This document shows, piece by piece, positions 8,494 to 20,417 of a stretch of DNA of 64,000 nucleotides (its first letter is position 1; each line of letters starts with the position of its first letter). The position numbers and the translations under genes are program-made. Source of the DNA: Hydrocarboniclastica marina (GTDB lineage Bacteria > Pseudomonadota > Gammaproteobacteria > Pseudomonadales > Oleiphilaceae). The DNA lies in NCBI RefSeq assembly GCF_004851605.1, contig NZ_CP031093.1:1-64000 (forward strand), given 5' to 3'. Below the pieces are notes generated by a model. The model was not told where the DNA came from, searched no databases, and saw only the letters and a program-made list of their open reading frames with translations.

Positions 8494-9972
8494 GTGCCTC
8501 AGGAAATATGGCATCAATGTCTGGAAGTGCTGCAGGATGAGTTTCCCTCGCAGCAGTTCAATACGTGGCTGCGCCCGCTTCAGTCAGGCCAGGAAAATGA
8601 TGATCTGGTGCTTTTCGCGCCAAACCGATTCGTCATGGACTGGGTTAATCAAAAGTATCTGGAACGAATTGAAGAAGTCCTGCGTTCGGTTGCAGGCTCA
8701 AAGCCATTGAAAGTGCGTCTTCAGGTTGGTTCGATCGCCGAACAGCAGGCCAAGGTGGCGGCGAACCGCGAGTCTGGAAGACCTGCTGCCCAGGAACAGG
8801 CGCGTTCCGGGAAAGAGTTGCCTCAGGAAGCGGAGGGCCCGGGACTGAGTGACTCCGAAGCGCAGTCGGCGGCCGTCAACGGGCAGCCCCGGCATGTGCC
8901 TGACCGCCGCAACGCCCGTCGTAAAGTTGAAGTGGAAGGCGGGCTCAAGCATCAGAGTTTCGTGAACCCCAATTTCAACTTCGACACTTTCGTCGAAGGA
9001 AAGTCCAACCAGCTGGCCCGGGCTGCGTCAGTGCAGGTAGCAGAAAATCCGGGTGGATCCTACAACCCGCTATTTCTCTATGGGGGAGTTGGCCTGGGTA
9101 AAACACACCTGATGCACGCGATTGGCAACGATATTGTGCGCCGTAACCCCAACGCCAAGGTCGTCTACCTGCGTTCAGAAAGATTCGTGGCGGACATGGT
9201 CAAAGCGCTTCAGCTCAACGCGATAAATGAGTTCAAACGCTACTATCGGTCGGTCGATGCGCTGATGATCGACGATATCCAGTTTTTTGCCCGCAAAGAG
9301 CGTTCACAGGAAGAGTTTTTCCACACTTTTAATGCCCTGCTTGAAGGTGGTCAGCAGATCATTGTGACCTGCGATCGGTTTCCGAAAGAAATCGACAACA
9401 TGGAAGAGCGTCTCAAGTCCCGGTTTGGCTGGGGGCTTACGGTGATGGTGGAGCCGCCGGAGCTGGAGACGCGGGTCGCGATTCTGCTGAAAAAAGCAGA
9501 GCAGGCAAAAGTGCATCTTTCCAGCGAAGCCGCGTTTTTCATTGCCCAGAAGATCCGTTCCAACGTCCGCGAACTGGAAGGCGCACTAAAGCTGGTCATT
9601 GCCAATGCTCACTTTACGGGCTCTGAAATAACACCTCCTTTCATTCGTGAAAGCCTCAAGGATCTATTGGCGCTGCACGAGAAACAGGTAAGCATCGACA
9701 ACATTCAGCGCACCGTGGCAGAGTATTACAAAATCAAAGTGGCGGATCTGCACTCCAAACGCCGCACCAGAACGGTGACCCGGCCCCGCCAGATGGCTAT
9801 GTCGCTGGCCAAGGAACTAACCAACCATAGTCTGCCAGAGATCGGCGATGCGTTTGGCGGTCGCGATCATACGACCGTGATTCACGCCTGCAAAAAAGTT
9901 ATCGAGTTGAAAGAGACCGATAGCACCATACGCGAAGACTACCAGAACTTTATGCGACTGCTGACGATGTGA
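8494..9972 (+). CDS. dnaA: Chromosomal replication initiator DnaA
   Basis: A 492-residue DnaA (E. coli 467). Domain I starts with [15 protein letters not shown] variable linker with many Glu/Gln/Ala spans about 90-150. The AAA+ domain has Walker [10 protein letters not shown] near residue 197 and Walker B ALMIDDIQ near 256. The C-terminal DNA-binding domain carries the signature [14 protein letters not shown]. The start is GTG, set by GGGAGCGAAGG just upstream. It binds the boxes in the adjacent oriC and loads the replisome. First gene of the rightward dnaA-dnaN cluster. Confidence 0.98.
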   Translation: MPQEIWHQCLEVLQDEFPSQQFNTWLRPLQSGQENDDLVLFAPNRFVMDWVNQKYLERIEEVLRSVAGSKPLKVRLQVGSIAEQQAKVAANRESGRPAAQEQARSGKELPQEAEGPGLSDSEAQSAAVNGQPRHVPDRRNARRKVEVEGGLKHQSFVNPNFNFDTFVEGKSNQLARAASVQVAENPGGSYNPLFLYGGVGLGKTHLMHAIGNDIVRRNPNAKVVYLRSERFVADMVKALQLNAINEFKRYYRSVDALMIDDIQFFARKERSQEEFFHTFNALLEGGQQIIVTCDRFPKEIDNMEERLKSRFGWGLTVMVEPPELETRVAILLKKAEQAKVHLSSEAAFFIAQKIRSNVRELEGALKLVIANAHFTGSEITPPFIRESLKDLLALHEKQVSIDNIQRTVAEYYKIKVADLHSKRRTRTVTRPRQMAMSLAKELTNHSLPEIGDAFGGRDHTTVIHACKKVIELKETDSTIREDYQNFMRLLTM

Positions 9973-10013
9973 GTGGTCACGCCTGAAAACGAGCGAGTTT
10001 AAATACAGCCATC

Positions 10014-11117
10014 ATGAAACTGACAATTCACCGTGAAGCCCTCTTGAGCCCGCTGCAGGCCATTGCCGGTGTGGTGGAACGAAAGCAGACCATGCCCGTC
10101 CTGTCCAATGTCTTGCTTATCGCTGAGGACGATAGGCTGTCTCTGACAGGGACCAACATGGAAGTTGAACTTGTGGCTGTGGTTGACGACGTCACGGTGG
10201 AACAGCCTGGTCGGATTACGGTCTCCGCGCGCAAGCTCAGTGATATCTGTCGGGCGCTGCCTGAGGGTATGCCGGTAGAGCTGGCCATGGAAGGCGAGCG
10301 GGTGCGGGTCAAGTCCGGGGCCAGCCAGTTTACCCTGGCGACGCTGCCGGCGGAGCATTTCCCCAATGTAGAAGATGAACCCGAGAGTTTTCGTCTGACG
10401 CTGGCCCAGAACGATCTGGATCGCCTGCTGGACGCCACGTCCTTCGCTATGGCGCAGCAGGACGTACGGTACTATCTCAACGGCCTGTTGCTGGAAGTGG
10501 GCAATGACTTGATACGGGCTGTAGCAACCGATGGCCACAGGCTTGCAATGGGCAGTATCAGTGTGGCAACAGGTTCTGAGTCACTCCGGCAAGTCATTCT
10601 GCCGCGCAAGGGTGTGCAGGAGCTGGGGCGTCTTCTGAAAGAGGTGGAGGACACGGTGGTGCTGGTCTTTGGTGAGAACCACCTGCGCGCCACGATTGGT
10701 GCCTATACATTCACCTCAAAACTGATTGAGGGAAAGTTTCCTGACTATAACCGGGTCATCCCCCGGGGCGGCGATAAGGTCATGGAAGCAGACCGTAAAG
10801 CACTAAAGGCCACCCTGCAGCGGGCGGGCATTCTTTCCCACGAGAACATTCGTGGTGTAAGACTTCACTTTGAGAATGATCAGCTCCACGTCTATGCCAA
10901 CAACCCGGACCAGGAGCAGGCAGAGGATACCGTCCCTGTCAGCTACCAGGCAGAATCTCTTCAGATCGGCTTCAATGTAGGCTATCTAATTGATGTTCTT
11001 AATGTTTTGAACGGGGACACTGTCAGATTCACGCTCTCAAACGCTAATAGCAGTGTTCTGATTGATGGTGAAGCCGATGCCAATAGCGTCTATGTCGTTA
11101 TGCCTATGCGGTTGTAG
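10014..11117 (+). CDS. dnaN: DNA polymerase III beta sliding clamp
   Basis: A 367-residue beta clamp, close to the 366 of E. coli, starting MKLTIHREALLSPLQAIAGV and ending VMPMRL. It forms the ring-shaped dimer that tethers polymerase III to DNA. Three repeated clamp domains fit the length. It follows dnaA by 41 bp. In this genome the next gene is not recF but an ABC1-type kinase. Confidence 0.98.
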   Translation: MKLTIHREALLSPLQAIAGVVERKQTMPVLSNVLLIAEDDRLSLTGTNMEVELVAVVDDVTVEQPGRITVSARKLSDICRALPEGMPVELAMEGERVRVKSGASQFTLATLPAEHFPNVEDEPESFRLTLAQNDLDRLLDATSFAMAQQDVRYYLNGLLLEVGNDLIRAVATDGHRLAMGSISVATGSESLRQVILPRKGVQELGRLLKEVEDTVVLVFGENHLRATIGAYTFTSKLIEGKFPDYNRVIPRGGDKVMEADRKALKATLQRAGILSHENIRGVRLHFENDQLHVYANNPDQEQAEDTVPVSYQAESLQIGFNVGYLIDVLNVLNGDTVRFTLSNANSSVLIDGEADANSVYVVMPMRL

Positions 11118-11224
11118 ATAGCTTCTCCGAAACGCGAAGGGCTGGCAATGTCCAGCCTATGCTCCACGCGAGCCCGGCGACAACGGAGCTCGCCGGTCAA
11201 TATGTCAAGGATGGTAGATACGCG

Positions 11225-12592
11225 ATGACTAACTCTTCAACCTCCCGGAATTCCGCTGGCAAAAAGGTAGCCACCACGGCGGGGCCAGCCGGTTCAGATA
11301 GCGAACTCAGCAAGCTGTTCAACGTGGTGAGTAGCGGTATCAAGGGGGCGGCCCGGCTCGGCCAGACTGCCACTGTCTTGTCGCGTACGGGTATTAACTG
11401 GCTTCGCGGACAACGGCCCCCGGCGCCCCAGCTGCTGCGTGAGACCTTCGAATCGCTTGGGGCTACCTACATCAAACTGGGCCAGTTCATTGCCAGTTCG
11501 CCAACGTTTTTTCCGCCAGAGTACGTGGAGGAATTTCAGCACTGTCTTGACCGGACCCCACCCTTGCCGTTTCCAACCATGAAGGCCATTCTCGAAGCGG
11601 AAATGGAGCAGCCGCTCGATGAGATCTACAGCTTTATTGATCCGGTGCCGCTGGCTTCCGCCTCTATTGCACAGGTTCATGCCGCCCGTCTCGTTACTGG
11701 TGAAGATGTGGTGATCAAGATACAGAAGCCAGGTGTTGAAAATATTCTTCTAACGGACCTCAACTTCCTCTATGTGTCGGCGACGATTCTTGAAAAGATG
11801 GCACCCAAGCTATCCTGGACGTCGCTCTCGGGTGTGATCCAGGAGATCCAGCGCACGATGATGGAAGAGTGTGATTTTATCCAGGAAGCCAATAACCTGG
11901 AGACATTCGCGAAATTCCTGCGAGACACGGACAACGACGATGCCACTGTCCCAGTCGTTTATAAAAATTTCAGTTCACGCCGAATCTTGACCATGGAGCG
12001 ATTCTTTGGTGTACCGCTGACCGATCTTGAAAGTATCCGTCAGTTCACGCCGGACCCGGAACGTACGCTTATTACGGCTATGAATACCTGGTTTTCAAGT
12101 CTGACCCAGTGTGAGTTTTTCCACGCGGACGTTCATGCGGGCAACCTCATGGTGCTCCGCGATGGCAGGATCGGTTTCATCGACTTCGGCATTGTCGGGC
12201 GCATCAAGCCGGATACCTGGGCAGCTGTTTCAGATTTCATGACGGCTATCATGGTCGGTAATTTTGAAGGGATGGCCAGTGCGATGGCCCGTATTGGCAT
12301 CACCCACGTAGAGGTTGATGAGGACCAGTTGGCAAAAGACCTGAAAGCGCTTTATCAGCGACTGGATCTCAGCGAAATGCCTGACCCCACTGACCTGGAT
12401 CCATCCCGGGCGGACGACGACGTTAATGCCTTGTTGATGGAAATGGTGCGGGTTGGGGAACAGCACGGTCTGCACTTTCCCAGAGAGTTCGCACTGCTAA
12501 TAAAACAGTTCCTCTATTTTGATCGCTATGTTCATATTCTCGCGCCGGAGATGGACATGTTTCTCGACGAGCGGTTGCATCGCCTGCACTAG
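11225..12592 (+). CDS. ABC1/AarF/UbiB-family atypical protein kinase
   Basis: About 455 residues with the hallmarks of the ABC1/ADCK/UbiB kinase fold: the KxGQ motif (YIKLGQFIASSP), the Ala-rich loop ASIAQVHAA, the lysine strand VVIKIQKPG, EECDFIQEANNLE, the catalytic loop FHADVHAGNL and the metal-binding DFG. UbiB members support ubiquinone biosynthesis, but this protein lacks the C-terminal membrane helices of E. coli UbiB (546 residues). It is therefore better called a UbiB-like kinase of unknown substrate. I prefer the ATG at 11225, preceded by AAGGATGG; an in-frame ATG at 11159 is possible. Its place between dnaN and recF is unusual. Confidence 0.88.
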   Translation: MTNSSTSRNSAGKKVATTAGPAGSDSELSKLFNVVSSGIKGAARLGQTATVLSRTGINWLRGQRPPAPQLLRETFESLGATYIKLGQFIASSPTFFPPEYVEEFQHCLDRTPPLPFPTMKAILEAEMEQPLDEIYSFIDPVPLASASIAQVHAARLVTGEDVVIKIQKPGVENILLTDLNFLYVSATILEKMAPKLSWTSLSGVIQEIQRTMMEECDFIQEANNLETFAKFLRDTDNDDATVPVVYKNFSSRRILTMERFFGVPLTDLESIRQFTPDPERTLITAMNTWFSSLTQCEFFHADVHAGNLMVLRDGRIGFIDFGIVGRIKPDTWAAVSDFMTAIMVGNFEGMASAMARIGITHVEVDEDQLAKDLKALYQRLDLSEMPDPTDLDPSRADDDVNALLMEMVRVGEQHGLHFPREFALLIKQFLYFDRYVHILAPEMDMFLDERLHRLH

Positions 12593-12648
12593 CAGAGCAG
12601 TATCTGTCTATCGAGGGGCGGTGGCGGCCAACCTTCTCGTCTCTATAG

Positions 12649-12672
12649 AGCCTGCACATGTGCAGGCTTTAA
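12649..12672 (+). terminator. Terminator after the ABC1 kinase gene
   Basis: A perfect palindrome AGCCTGCA-CATG-TGCAGGCT is followed by a short TT run. It lies 57 bp after the kinase stop and before the GST-like gene, so it probably ends the dnaN-kinase transcript. Confidence 0.6.
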
Positions 12673-12750
12673 GGTTCTAAGCAAAGGAAACCGTCGCCTT
12701 GCTGTGGAGAACGGGGTTCCGCTTTCGATTGTGGCCGGGGATCAGGCTTT

Positions 12751-13497
12751 ATGGCTCTTCTTAATCATGTGGTTTCGTCTTCGTTATCGCTCTGGCGAGG
12801 AACCCAGGTGCGTTCCGGCACGAAGCAGCCAAAACAACTGCTCCAGCTTTATGATATAGAAGGTTCTGCTGCCTGCCGGCTAGTCAGGGAAGCCCTGACA
12901 GAACTCAATCTGGACGTGACCATCTACCCCTGCCCTAAAGGCGGAGAACGTTTCCGGAGCCGGGTTATGACCCTCGGCGGCGAAGAGCAGTTTCCGTACC
13001 TCGTAGACCCCAACACCGGCCGCTCCCTTTATCACGCCGGTGACATCATCCGCTATCTCTTCGAACATTACGGTCGCGGTCGACTGCCCCTGAACTGGCG
13101 TAGCATGACGCTCAACAAGGTCTCGTCCGTCATCGCCACGCTACCCCGATTCGGTGCAGGAGTCTTCGCCCGCCCAAGCAAGCGGCCGGACATCCTATTG
13201 GAGCTCTACAGTTTCGAGTCGAGCCCGTATGCGCGTCCGGTCCGTGAATGGTTATGCGAGCTCGAACTGCCCTATGTGCTCAGGAATCTCGGCAAAGGGC
13301 ACTGGGAAGACTATGTTCTTCCAGATCTCAGAAAGCGCTTCAGGAAAGACTACGCACCGCGTACCGACAATCGGAAAAAGCTGCTGGATAATACAGGTCG
13401 GGTGGCTTCACCATACTTTGTCGATCCCAATACAGGTACTGCGCTGTATGAAAGTAACGCTATCATCGACTATCTTGTACGTAGATACAGCGTGTAG
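12751..13497 (+). CDS. Tandem glutathione S-transferase N-terminal (glutaredoxin-fold) protein
   Basis: A 248-residue protein with two GST_N/glutaredoxin-like modules in tandem. Module one (about 28-108) starts LLQLYDIEGSAACRLVREAL and contains FPYLVDPNTGRSLYHAGDII. Module two (about 150-246) starts LLELYSFESSPYARPVREWL and contains PYFVDPNTGTALYESNAII. The repeated 'VDPNTG' and '[DN]-I-I' segments show an internal duplication. No C-terminal GST helical domain follows either copy. The exact reaction is unknown; thiol redox or glutathione binding is the family expectation. It lies between the kinase gene and recF. Confidence 0.85.
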   Translation: MALLNHVVSSSLSLWRGTQVRSGTKQPKQLLQLYDIEGSAACRLVREALTELNLDVTIYPCPKGGERFRSRVMTLGGEEQFPYLVDPNTGRSLYHAGDIIRYLFEHYGRGRLPLNWRSMTLNKVSSVIATLPRFGAGVFARPSKRPDILLELYSFESSPYARPVREWLCELELPYVLRNLGKGHWEDYVLPDLRKRFRKDYAPRTDNRKKLLDNTGRVASPYFVDPNTGTALYESNAIIDYLVRRYSV

Positions 13498-13652
13498 ACG
13501 GTAGACTACCGTCCGTGGCACGCGCCGCCATTCCTGCCAGTTGGCCTGATCAATCTGAAGACGAACCCGGTGGGTTCTCGTACTCCTCTAGATCAACCTC
13601 GGTTCTAGCGTGAGCGTCCGGCACTTACCCGACTTTTGGTTCCCAGGATTCT

Positions 13653-14792
13653 ATGTCGCTTTTGGAGCTGCAAACACATCGTTTCCGGAACCTCGGTCCA
13701 GATCGGCTTCAGTTCTCCCCTGGCGTCAATCTCATATACGGTGATAACGGCAGCGGTAAAAGCAGCCTGCTTGAAGCTGTCCACTACTTAAGTACCGGAC
13801 GATCGTTCCGTACCCATAAGCACGAGACTGTGGTAGCGCACGGCGGAGACGAGATGGCGGTGTTTGGCCGTGTTTCAAAAACAGCCGGACGTAGCCGGGT
13901 TGGAACTGATCCCAACGGAAAGTCGGTCACCCACAACCTCGGCATATCGCGCAACCTGGCTGAACGCAGAACAACGCTTAGGCTCGACGGGGAAAACGTT
14001 CGGAGCCTCTCCATCCTTGCCCAGCATCTTCCCATCTCAGTCATTGAACCGGGTTCCTTCGATATAATCTCTGGGGGCCCAGGGAAGCGACGGCAGTTTT
14101 TAGATTGGGTAGTGTTCCACGTGGAACATCGTTTTGCTGGCCTCTGGCAACGGTGTCAGAAGGTAATAAGTCAAAGGAATCGCCTGCTTAGAAGTGGTAG
14201 AATTGACGATGCTTTGTTAAGAGCCTGGAACCAGGAGTACCTGACCATTGCCAACCAGGTTACGTCGGAACGGCAGCGGTGGTTTGAGGAACTCGTCCCG
14301 CTGGTACAGGGTCTGCTTAACGGATTGGATGCACCCTGGGCTTCGGATCTGAGCCTGGATCTTTTCCGCGGATGGGATCGTCAGAGAGAACTTGGCGACG
14401 TGCTCGAGCAGCACTTTGACCAGGAACGTAAAGTCGGTCACACACTGTATGGGCCGAACCGCTGTGATGTACGTATCCGGGTAGGCAGCAAGCCTGCAGG
14501 CGAAACACTCTCACGGGGCCAACAGAAGACCTTGGTTATCCTGCTCAAGCTTGCCCAAGGAGAGCTCCTTTATCGTGAGAGGAATATTAGCTGTGGTTTC
14601 CTGCTCGATGACATTAACGCCGAACTCGACATTTTTCACCAGCGAGTTCTGGCGCAACAGCTTCAGAGATTAGGGAGTCAGGTATTTGTCACCAGTATCT
14701 CCCGGCCGGATCCAGCGGTGCTCTGGCAAAACGCAATGGCGGACCTCCGAATGTTCCACGTGGAACATGGGGTTCTGCGCAAAGAAACATGA
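13653..14792 (+). CDS. recF: DNA replication and repair protein RecF
   Basis: A 379-residue RecF (E. coli 357), an SMC-like ATPase that helps RecOR load RecA at gaps. Walker A GDNGSGKSS lies at about 30-38, the ABC signature near LSRGQQKTL, and Walker B FLLDDINAELD follows. The gene contains two copies of the 16-bp parS palindrome, each translated as FHVEH. The second is only a few codons before the end, so coding sequence has been shaped by the parS sites. gyrB follows after 20 bp. Confidence 0.97.
   Translation: MSLLELQTHRFRNLGPDRLQFSPGVNLIYGDNGSGKSSLLEAVHYLSTGRSFRTHKHETVVAHGGDEMAVFGRVSKTAGRSRVGTDPNGKSVTHNLGISRNLAERRTTLRLDGENVRSLSILAQHLPISVIEPGSFDIISGGPGKRRQFLDWVVFHVEHRFAGLWQRCQKVISQRNRLLRSGRIDDALLRAWNQEYLTIANQVTSERQRWFEELVPLVQGLLNGLDAPWASDLSLDLFRGWDRQRELGDVLEQHFDQERKVGHTLYGPNRCDVRIRVGSKPAGETLSRGQQKTLVILLKLAQGELLYRERNISCGFLLDDINAELDIFHQRVLAQQLQRLGSQVFVTSISRPDPAVLWQNAMADLRMFHVEHGVLRKET
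14113..14128. other. parS site 1 (inside recF)
   Basis: TGTTCCACGTGGAACA is a perfect 16-bp palindrome matching the Pseudomonas parS sequence bound by ParB for chromosome segregation (established knowledge). It lies about 6 kb from the DnaA-box cluster, within the usual origin-proximal range. Confidence 0.93.
14752..14767. other. parS site 2 (inside recF)
   Basis: A second perfect TGTTCCACGTGGAACA starts 639 bp after the first, near the 3' end of recF. A pair of sites this close to oriC fits a ParB loading centre. Confidence 0.93.
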
Positions 14793-14812
14793 CCTCGCTT
14801 TAGGAGCGGTGA

Positions 14813-17227
<2,415 letters not shown>

Positions 17228-17253
17228 TTCGGTAATCGTTGTAGAGCGCTGGA

Positions 17254-17283
17254 ATGGCTGCCGTTTAGGCGGCCATTTTTTTT
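17254..17283 (+). terminator. Rho-independent terminator of gyrB
   Basis: A hairpin ATGGCTGCC-GTTTA-GGCGGCCAT (one G-T pair) is followed by eight T residues, starting 27 bp after the gyrB stop. Confidence 0.9.
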
Positions 17284-17554
17284 GGCCGAAGCATTACCCG
17301 AGGCTCCACAGACTGCTCAGGGACGCCGTGGTTCGTGGCATTTTTCCACAACACATAAGCCGATTTTACAGTGCCGCAGCGCCATTCGACCTCTGCCGAA
17401 TCCTTGTTGCTGAAGGCGATGGTATTTCGGCCGGGCAAAGCCTTCCCAACTCCTGGTCCGCAGGAAGACGGGTTCAGCGACTTATGGGGGGTCTGTTAAA
17501 AGAGTGGAGGTAGAGCGCTAAGGGCAATAAAAGAGGGCAATAGCGGAGTTGCGC
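17284..17554. other. Intergenic stretch without a supported gene
   Basis: About 270 bp between the gyrB terminator and a tandem repeat near tRNA-Pro. A 61-codon open frame is present on the plus strand (17328-17513) but has no ribosome-binding site or family resemblance. I see no convincing feature here. Confidence 0.6.
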
Positions 17555-17592
17555 GGTGCTATCAAGCCAAGCTGGTGCTATCAAGCTAAGCT
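17555..17592 (+). repeat. Two tandem 19-bp units before tRNA-Pro
   Basis: GGTGCTATCAAGCCAAGCT (17555-17573) is repeated immediately as GGTGCTATCAAGCTAAGCT (17574-17592), one mismatch. It lies 31 bp beyond the 3' end of the leftward tRNA gene. Function unknown. Confidence 0.85.
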
Positions 17593-17623
17593 TTTGATAT
17601 AGAGGGGATATTACAAACTAAAC

Positions 17624-17700
<77 letters not shown>

Positions 17701-17779
17701 ATGAAGCCGGGATGATTATACACACTAGCCGAACTCCGCTAAACCCTTTGGTTGCGAAATTGGCCCAGAAAGATGAGGG

Positions 17780-18322
17780 CTAACCCAGTAACGTTTCGAC
17801 GAAAGAAGCAAGGTTATCAGTAAGTTCGACACCTTCCAAAGGCTCGCTGTCCAGGCTCGCCCGTGTCGCTTGGCCACCACCTGTAGCCACCAGCACGGGT
17901 TTGACGCTGGCTGCTAGCGCCGCTTCAAGGTCAGATCGGCTGTCGCCCAGCATCCAGCTCCCGGAGAGGCTACTGAGCCCGAAGTGCTGCTGTATTTCAC
18001 GCAAAAGGCCGGTTTCGGGTTTGCGGCAGCTGCACTGCTCGTCCGGATGGTGGGGACATACCGCAAAGTAGTCGATTCGGCCGCCCTGCTCCTGAACCAG
18101 GCCTTGCAGATGCTCGTGGATACCGTCGACCATGGCCCTGCTGAAGTAGCCGCGGGCAATGCCAGACTGGTTGGTCGCGACCGCTACCCGGTAGCCGGCC
18201 CGGGACAACCTCGCGATTGCCTCGATGCTGCCAGGTATCGGCTGCCACTCAGCGAGGCTGCACACGTACTGCCCTTCCTCATAAGCGTTGATCACGCCAT
18301 CCCGGTCGAGGATTACCAACAC
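17780..18322 (-). CDS. gmhB: D-glycero-beta-D-manno-heptose 1,7-bisphosphate 7-phosphatase
   Basis: A 180-residue HAD-family phosphatase starting MLVILDRDGVINAYEEG. It has the catalytic DxD-type motif (LDRDGVIN), TNQSGIARG, the Zn-binding loop CPHHPDEQCSCRKPE and the GDSRSDLEAA motif IV. It makes heptose-1-phosphate for the lipopolysaccharide inner core. The gene lies 12 bp after glyS on the same strand, the order known from Pseudomonas (glyQ-glyS-gmhB). Confidence 0.95.
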   Translation of the reverse strand: MLVILDRDGVINAYEEGQYVCSLAEWQPIPGSIEAIARLSRAGYRVAVATNQSGIARGYFSRAMVDGIHEHLQGLVQEQGGRIDYFAVCPHHPDEQCSCRKPETGLLREIQQHFGLSSLSGSWMLGDSRSDLEAALAASVKPVLVATGGGQATRASLDSEPLEGVELTDNLASFVETLLG

Positions 18323-18334
18323 GGTTAAGACTCC

Positions 18335-20416
18335 TCAGGCTCCCGAAGGCAGCAATGAAATATCAGCGACCTTGAGGAACAACGCCCGAAGCTGGGTCAA
18401 GAGCGCCAGCCGGTTGTCACGCACCCGGGTATCTTCCGCCATGACCATGACCTCGTCGAAGAAACGATCCACGGGCTCGCGCAACGCTGCCAGGTCGGCC
18501 AGGGCCTGCCCATAGTTCGCCGACTCGAACAGTGGTGCCACTTTCTCCGATAGGGCCTGAACCGTCTCAAAGAGGCTCTGCTCGGCCGGTTCCCGTAAGA
18601 GAGAGGGGTCAACAGCTGTTTCGGTATCGTCTTGCTGGCCCTGTTTGGCCAGAATGTTCGAGACACGTTTGTTGGCTGCGGCAAGCGCCTGGGCCGCCGG
18701 CATCTGACGGAATGCCTCAACGGCCGCGAGACGCTGGCTGAAATCCAGTGGTCGGGTCGGCCGGCGGGCATGGACCGCCAGGAAGACTTCGGTCGGCTGA
18801 CCGGCTTCCTCAACCATCGCCCGGAAGCGTTCCAGGATGTAGTCGACCACAGCATTGACCGGATCACTCGCGGTCAGCCCCATATGCTGGGCAGCGGCCC
18901 AGCGGCAGCAATCGCTCAGATCCAGGTCGAGCTTGCGCTCTACCATGATACGAAGCACGCCGAGCGCGGCGCGACGCAGCGCGAACGGGTCACGGGTACC
19001 GGACGGCGGCTGGTCGATACCGAAAAGGCCAACCAGGGAGTCGAGACGGTCAGCCAGCGCCAGGGCACAGCCGAGTTGGGTCTCAGGCAGCGAATCGCCG
19101 GCAAAGCGGGGCAGATATTGCTCGCCCATGGCTACCGGGATATCGCCGGGTTCGCCGTCGTGACGGGCGTAGTAGGTCCCCATCGTGCCCTGGAGCTCTG
19201 GAAATTCCAGCACCATCTCGGTAACCAGATCAGCTTTACCCAAACGCCCCGCTCTCTCGGCATGATCCGGATTGGCGCCAATCGCCTCAGCAATTTGCCG
19301 GGCCAGGGCGGCCACCCGGATGCTTTTGTCGTAGAGCGTACCGAGCTTTTCCTGGAAGACGATCGGTTTGAGACGTTCAGCCTGGTCGATCAGTGGCGTT
19401 TTACGGTCGGTCTCAAAGAAAAACGCGGCATCGGATAGCCGCGGACGGATCACTTTTTCGTTGCCTGCCACAACTTGGGCCGGGTCCTTGCTCTCAATGT
19501 TGGCGACAGTAATGAACAGCGGCAGCATAACGCCGTCGCTACCGACCACGTGGAAGTATTTCTGGTGCTCCTTCATGGAGGACACCAGAGCCTCCGCCGG
19601 AACTTCGAGAAAGCGGTCCTCAAACGTGCCGAGCAGCGGCACAGGCCATTCGTTGAGCGCCGTGACCTCGTCCAGCAGGTCAGGGTCTATGACCGCGGTG
19701 CCGCCCTGCTCCTGGGCCAGACGTTCGACTCCGGCACGAATCAGGTCGCGCCGCTCGTTGAAATCGGCCAGTACATGTCCTTGGCTTTTAAGAACCAGCT
19801 CGTAGTCGCCCGGTGTCGGGATGATCAGTTTCTGGCGGCAGTGGAAGCGGTGACCGCGGGTCTCACGGCCGGTCGTCAAGCCGAGAATCTCGCAGTCGAC
19901 CACATCGCTGCCGTAGAGCATGACGACCCACTGGGCCGGGCGCACGAACTCAACCCGGCTGGAACCCCAACGCATGCGTTTGGGAATGGGCAGGCGTGCA
20001 AGGGATTGGCTAACCAGCCCCGGTAGCAGGCTGACCGTGGCCTGGCCTTTCTCGACGCTGCGATAGACAACCCAGGCGCCTTTGTCGGTCTCAAGGGTAT
20101 CGAGCTGGTCCACGGTGATGTCGAGGGAGCCGGCGAAACCCTCGAGTGCCCGGGTGGGGTTGCCGGCTTCGTCGAACGCAGCTTTGACGGCGGGACCTCT
20201 TTTTTCTACCGGCTTATCGGGCTGGCTGTCGGCGACGTCAACAATACGGACGGCCAACCGGCGGGGCGCGGCAAATGACTCTACCCCGGCAAAGGAAACG
20301 CCAGCCTCAGTCAAGCCATCGGTGATGCCTTGGGTGAACGCGTTTGAAAGCTGGAGCAGCGCTTTGGGCGGTAGTTCTTCAGTACCAATCTCAACCAGAA
20401 AATCATGCTTGGCCAT
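18335..20416 (-). CDS. glyS: Glycyl-tRNA synthetase beta subunit
   Basis: A 693-residue beta subunit (E. coli 689) beginning MAKHDFLVEIGTEELPPKAL, the family start. It contributes tRNA recognition and an HD-like region to the alpha2beta2 synthetase. It starts one base after the glyQ stop, so the two are translationally coupled. Confidence 0.97.
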   Translation of the reverse strand: MAKHDFLVEIGTEELPPKALLQLSNAFTQGITDGLTEAGVSFAGVESFAAPRRLAVRIVDVADSQPDKPVEKRGPAVKAAFDEAGNPTRALEGFAGSLDITVDQLDTLETDKGAWVVYRSVEKGQATVSLLPGLVSQSLARLPIPKRMRWGSSRVEFVRPAQWVVMLYGSDVVDCEILGLTTGRETRGHRFHCRQKLIIPTPGDYELVLKSQGHVLADFNERRDLIRAGVERLAQEQGGTAVIDPDLLDEVTALNEWPVPLLGTFEDRFLEVPAEALVSSMKEHQKYFHVVGSDGVMLPLFITVANIESKDPAQVVAGNEKVIRPRLSDAAFFFETDRKTPLIDQAERLKPIVFQEKLGTLYDKSIRVAALARQIAEAIGANPDHAERAGRLGKADLVTEMVLEFPELQGTMGTYYARHDGEPGDIPVAMGEQYLPRFAGDSLPETQLGCALALADRLDSLVGLFGIDQPPSGTRDPFALRRAALGVLRIMVERKLDLDLSDCCRWAAAQHMGLTASDPVNAVVDYILERFRAMVEEAGQPTEVFLAVHARRPTRPLDFSQRLAAVEAFRQMPAAQALAAANKRVSNILAKQGQQDDTETAVDPSLLREPAEQSLFETVQALSEKVAPLFESANYGQALADLAALREPVDRFFDEVMVMAEDTRVRDNRLALLTQLRALFLKVADISLLPSGA

Positions 20417-20417
20417 G

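Noticed and set aside
17328-17513. 61-codon frame between gyrB and tRNA-Pro
   Set aside because: No RBS, no family resemblance, and lies in a repeat-containing intergenic stretch.
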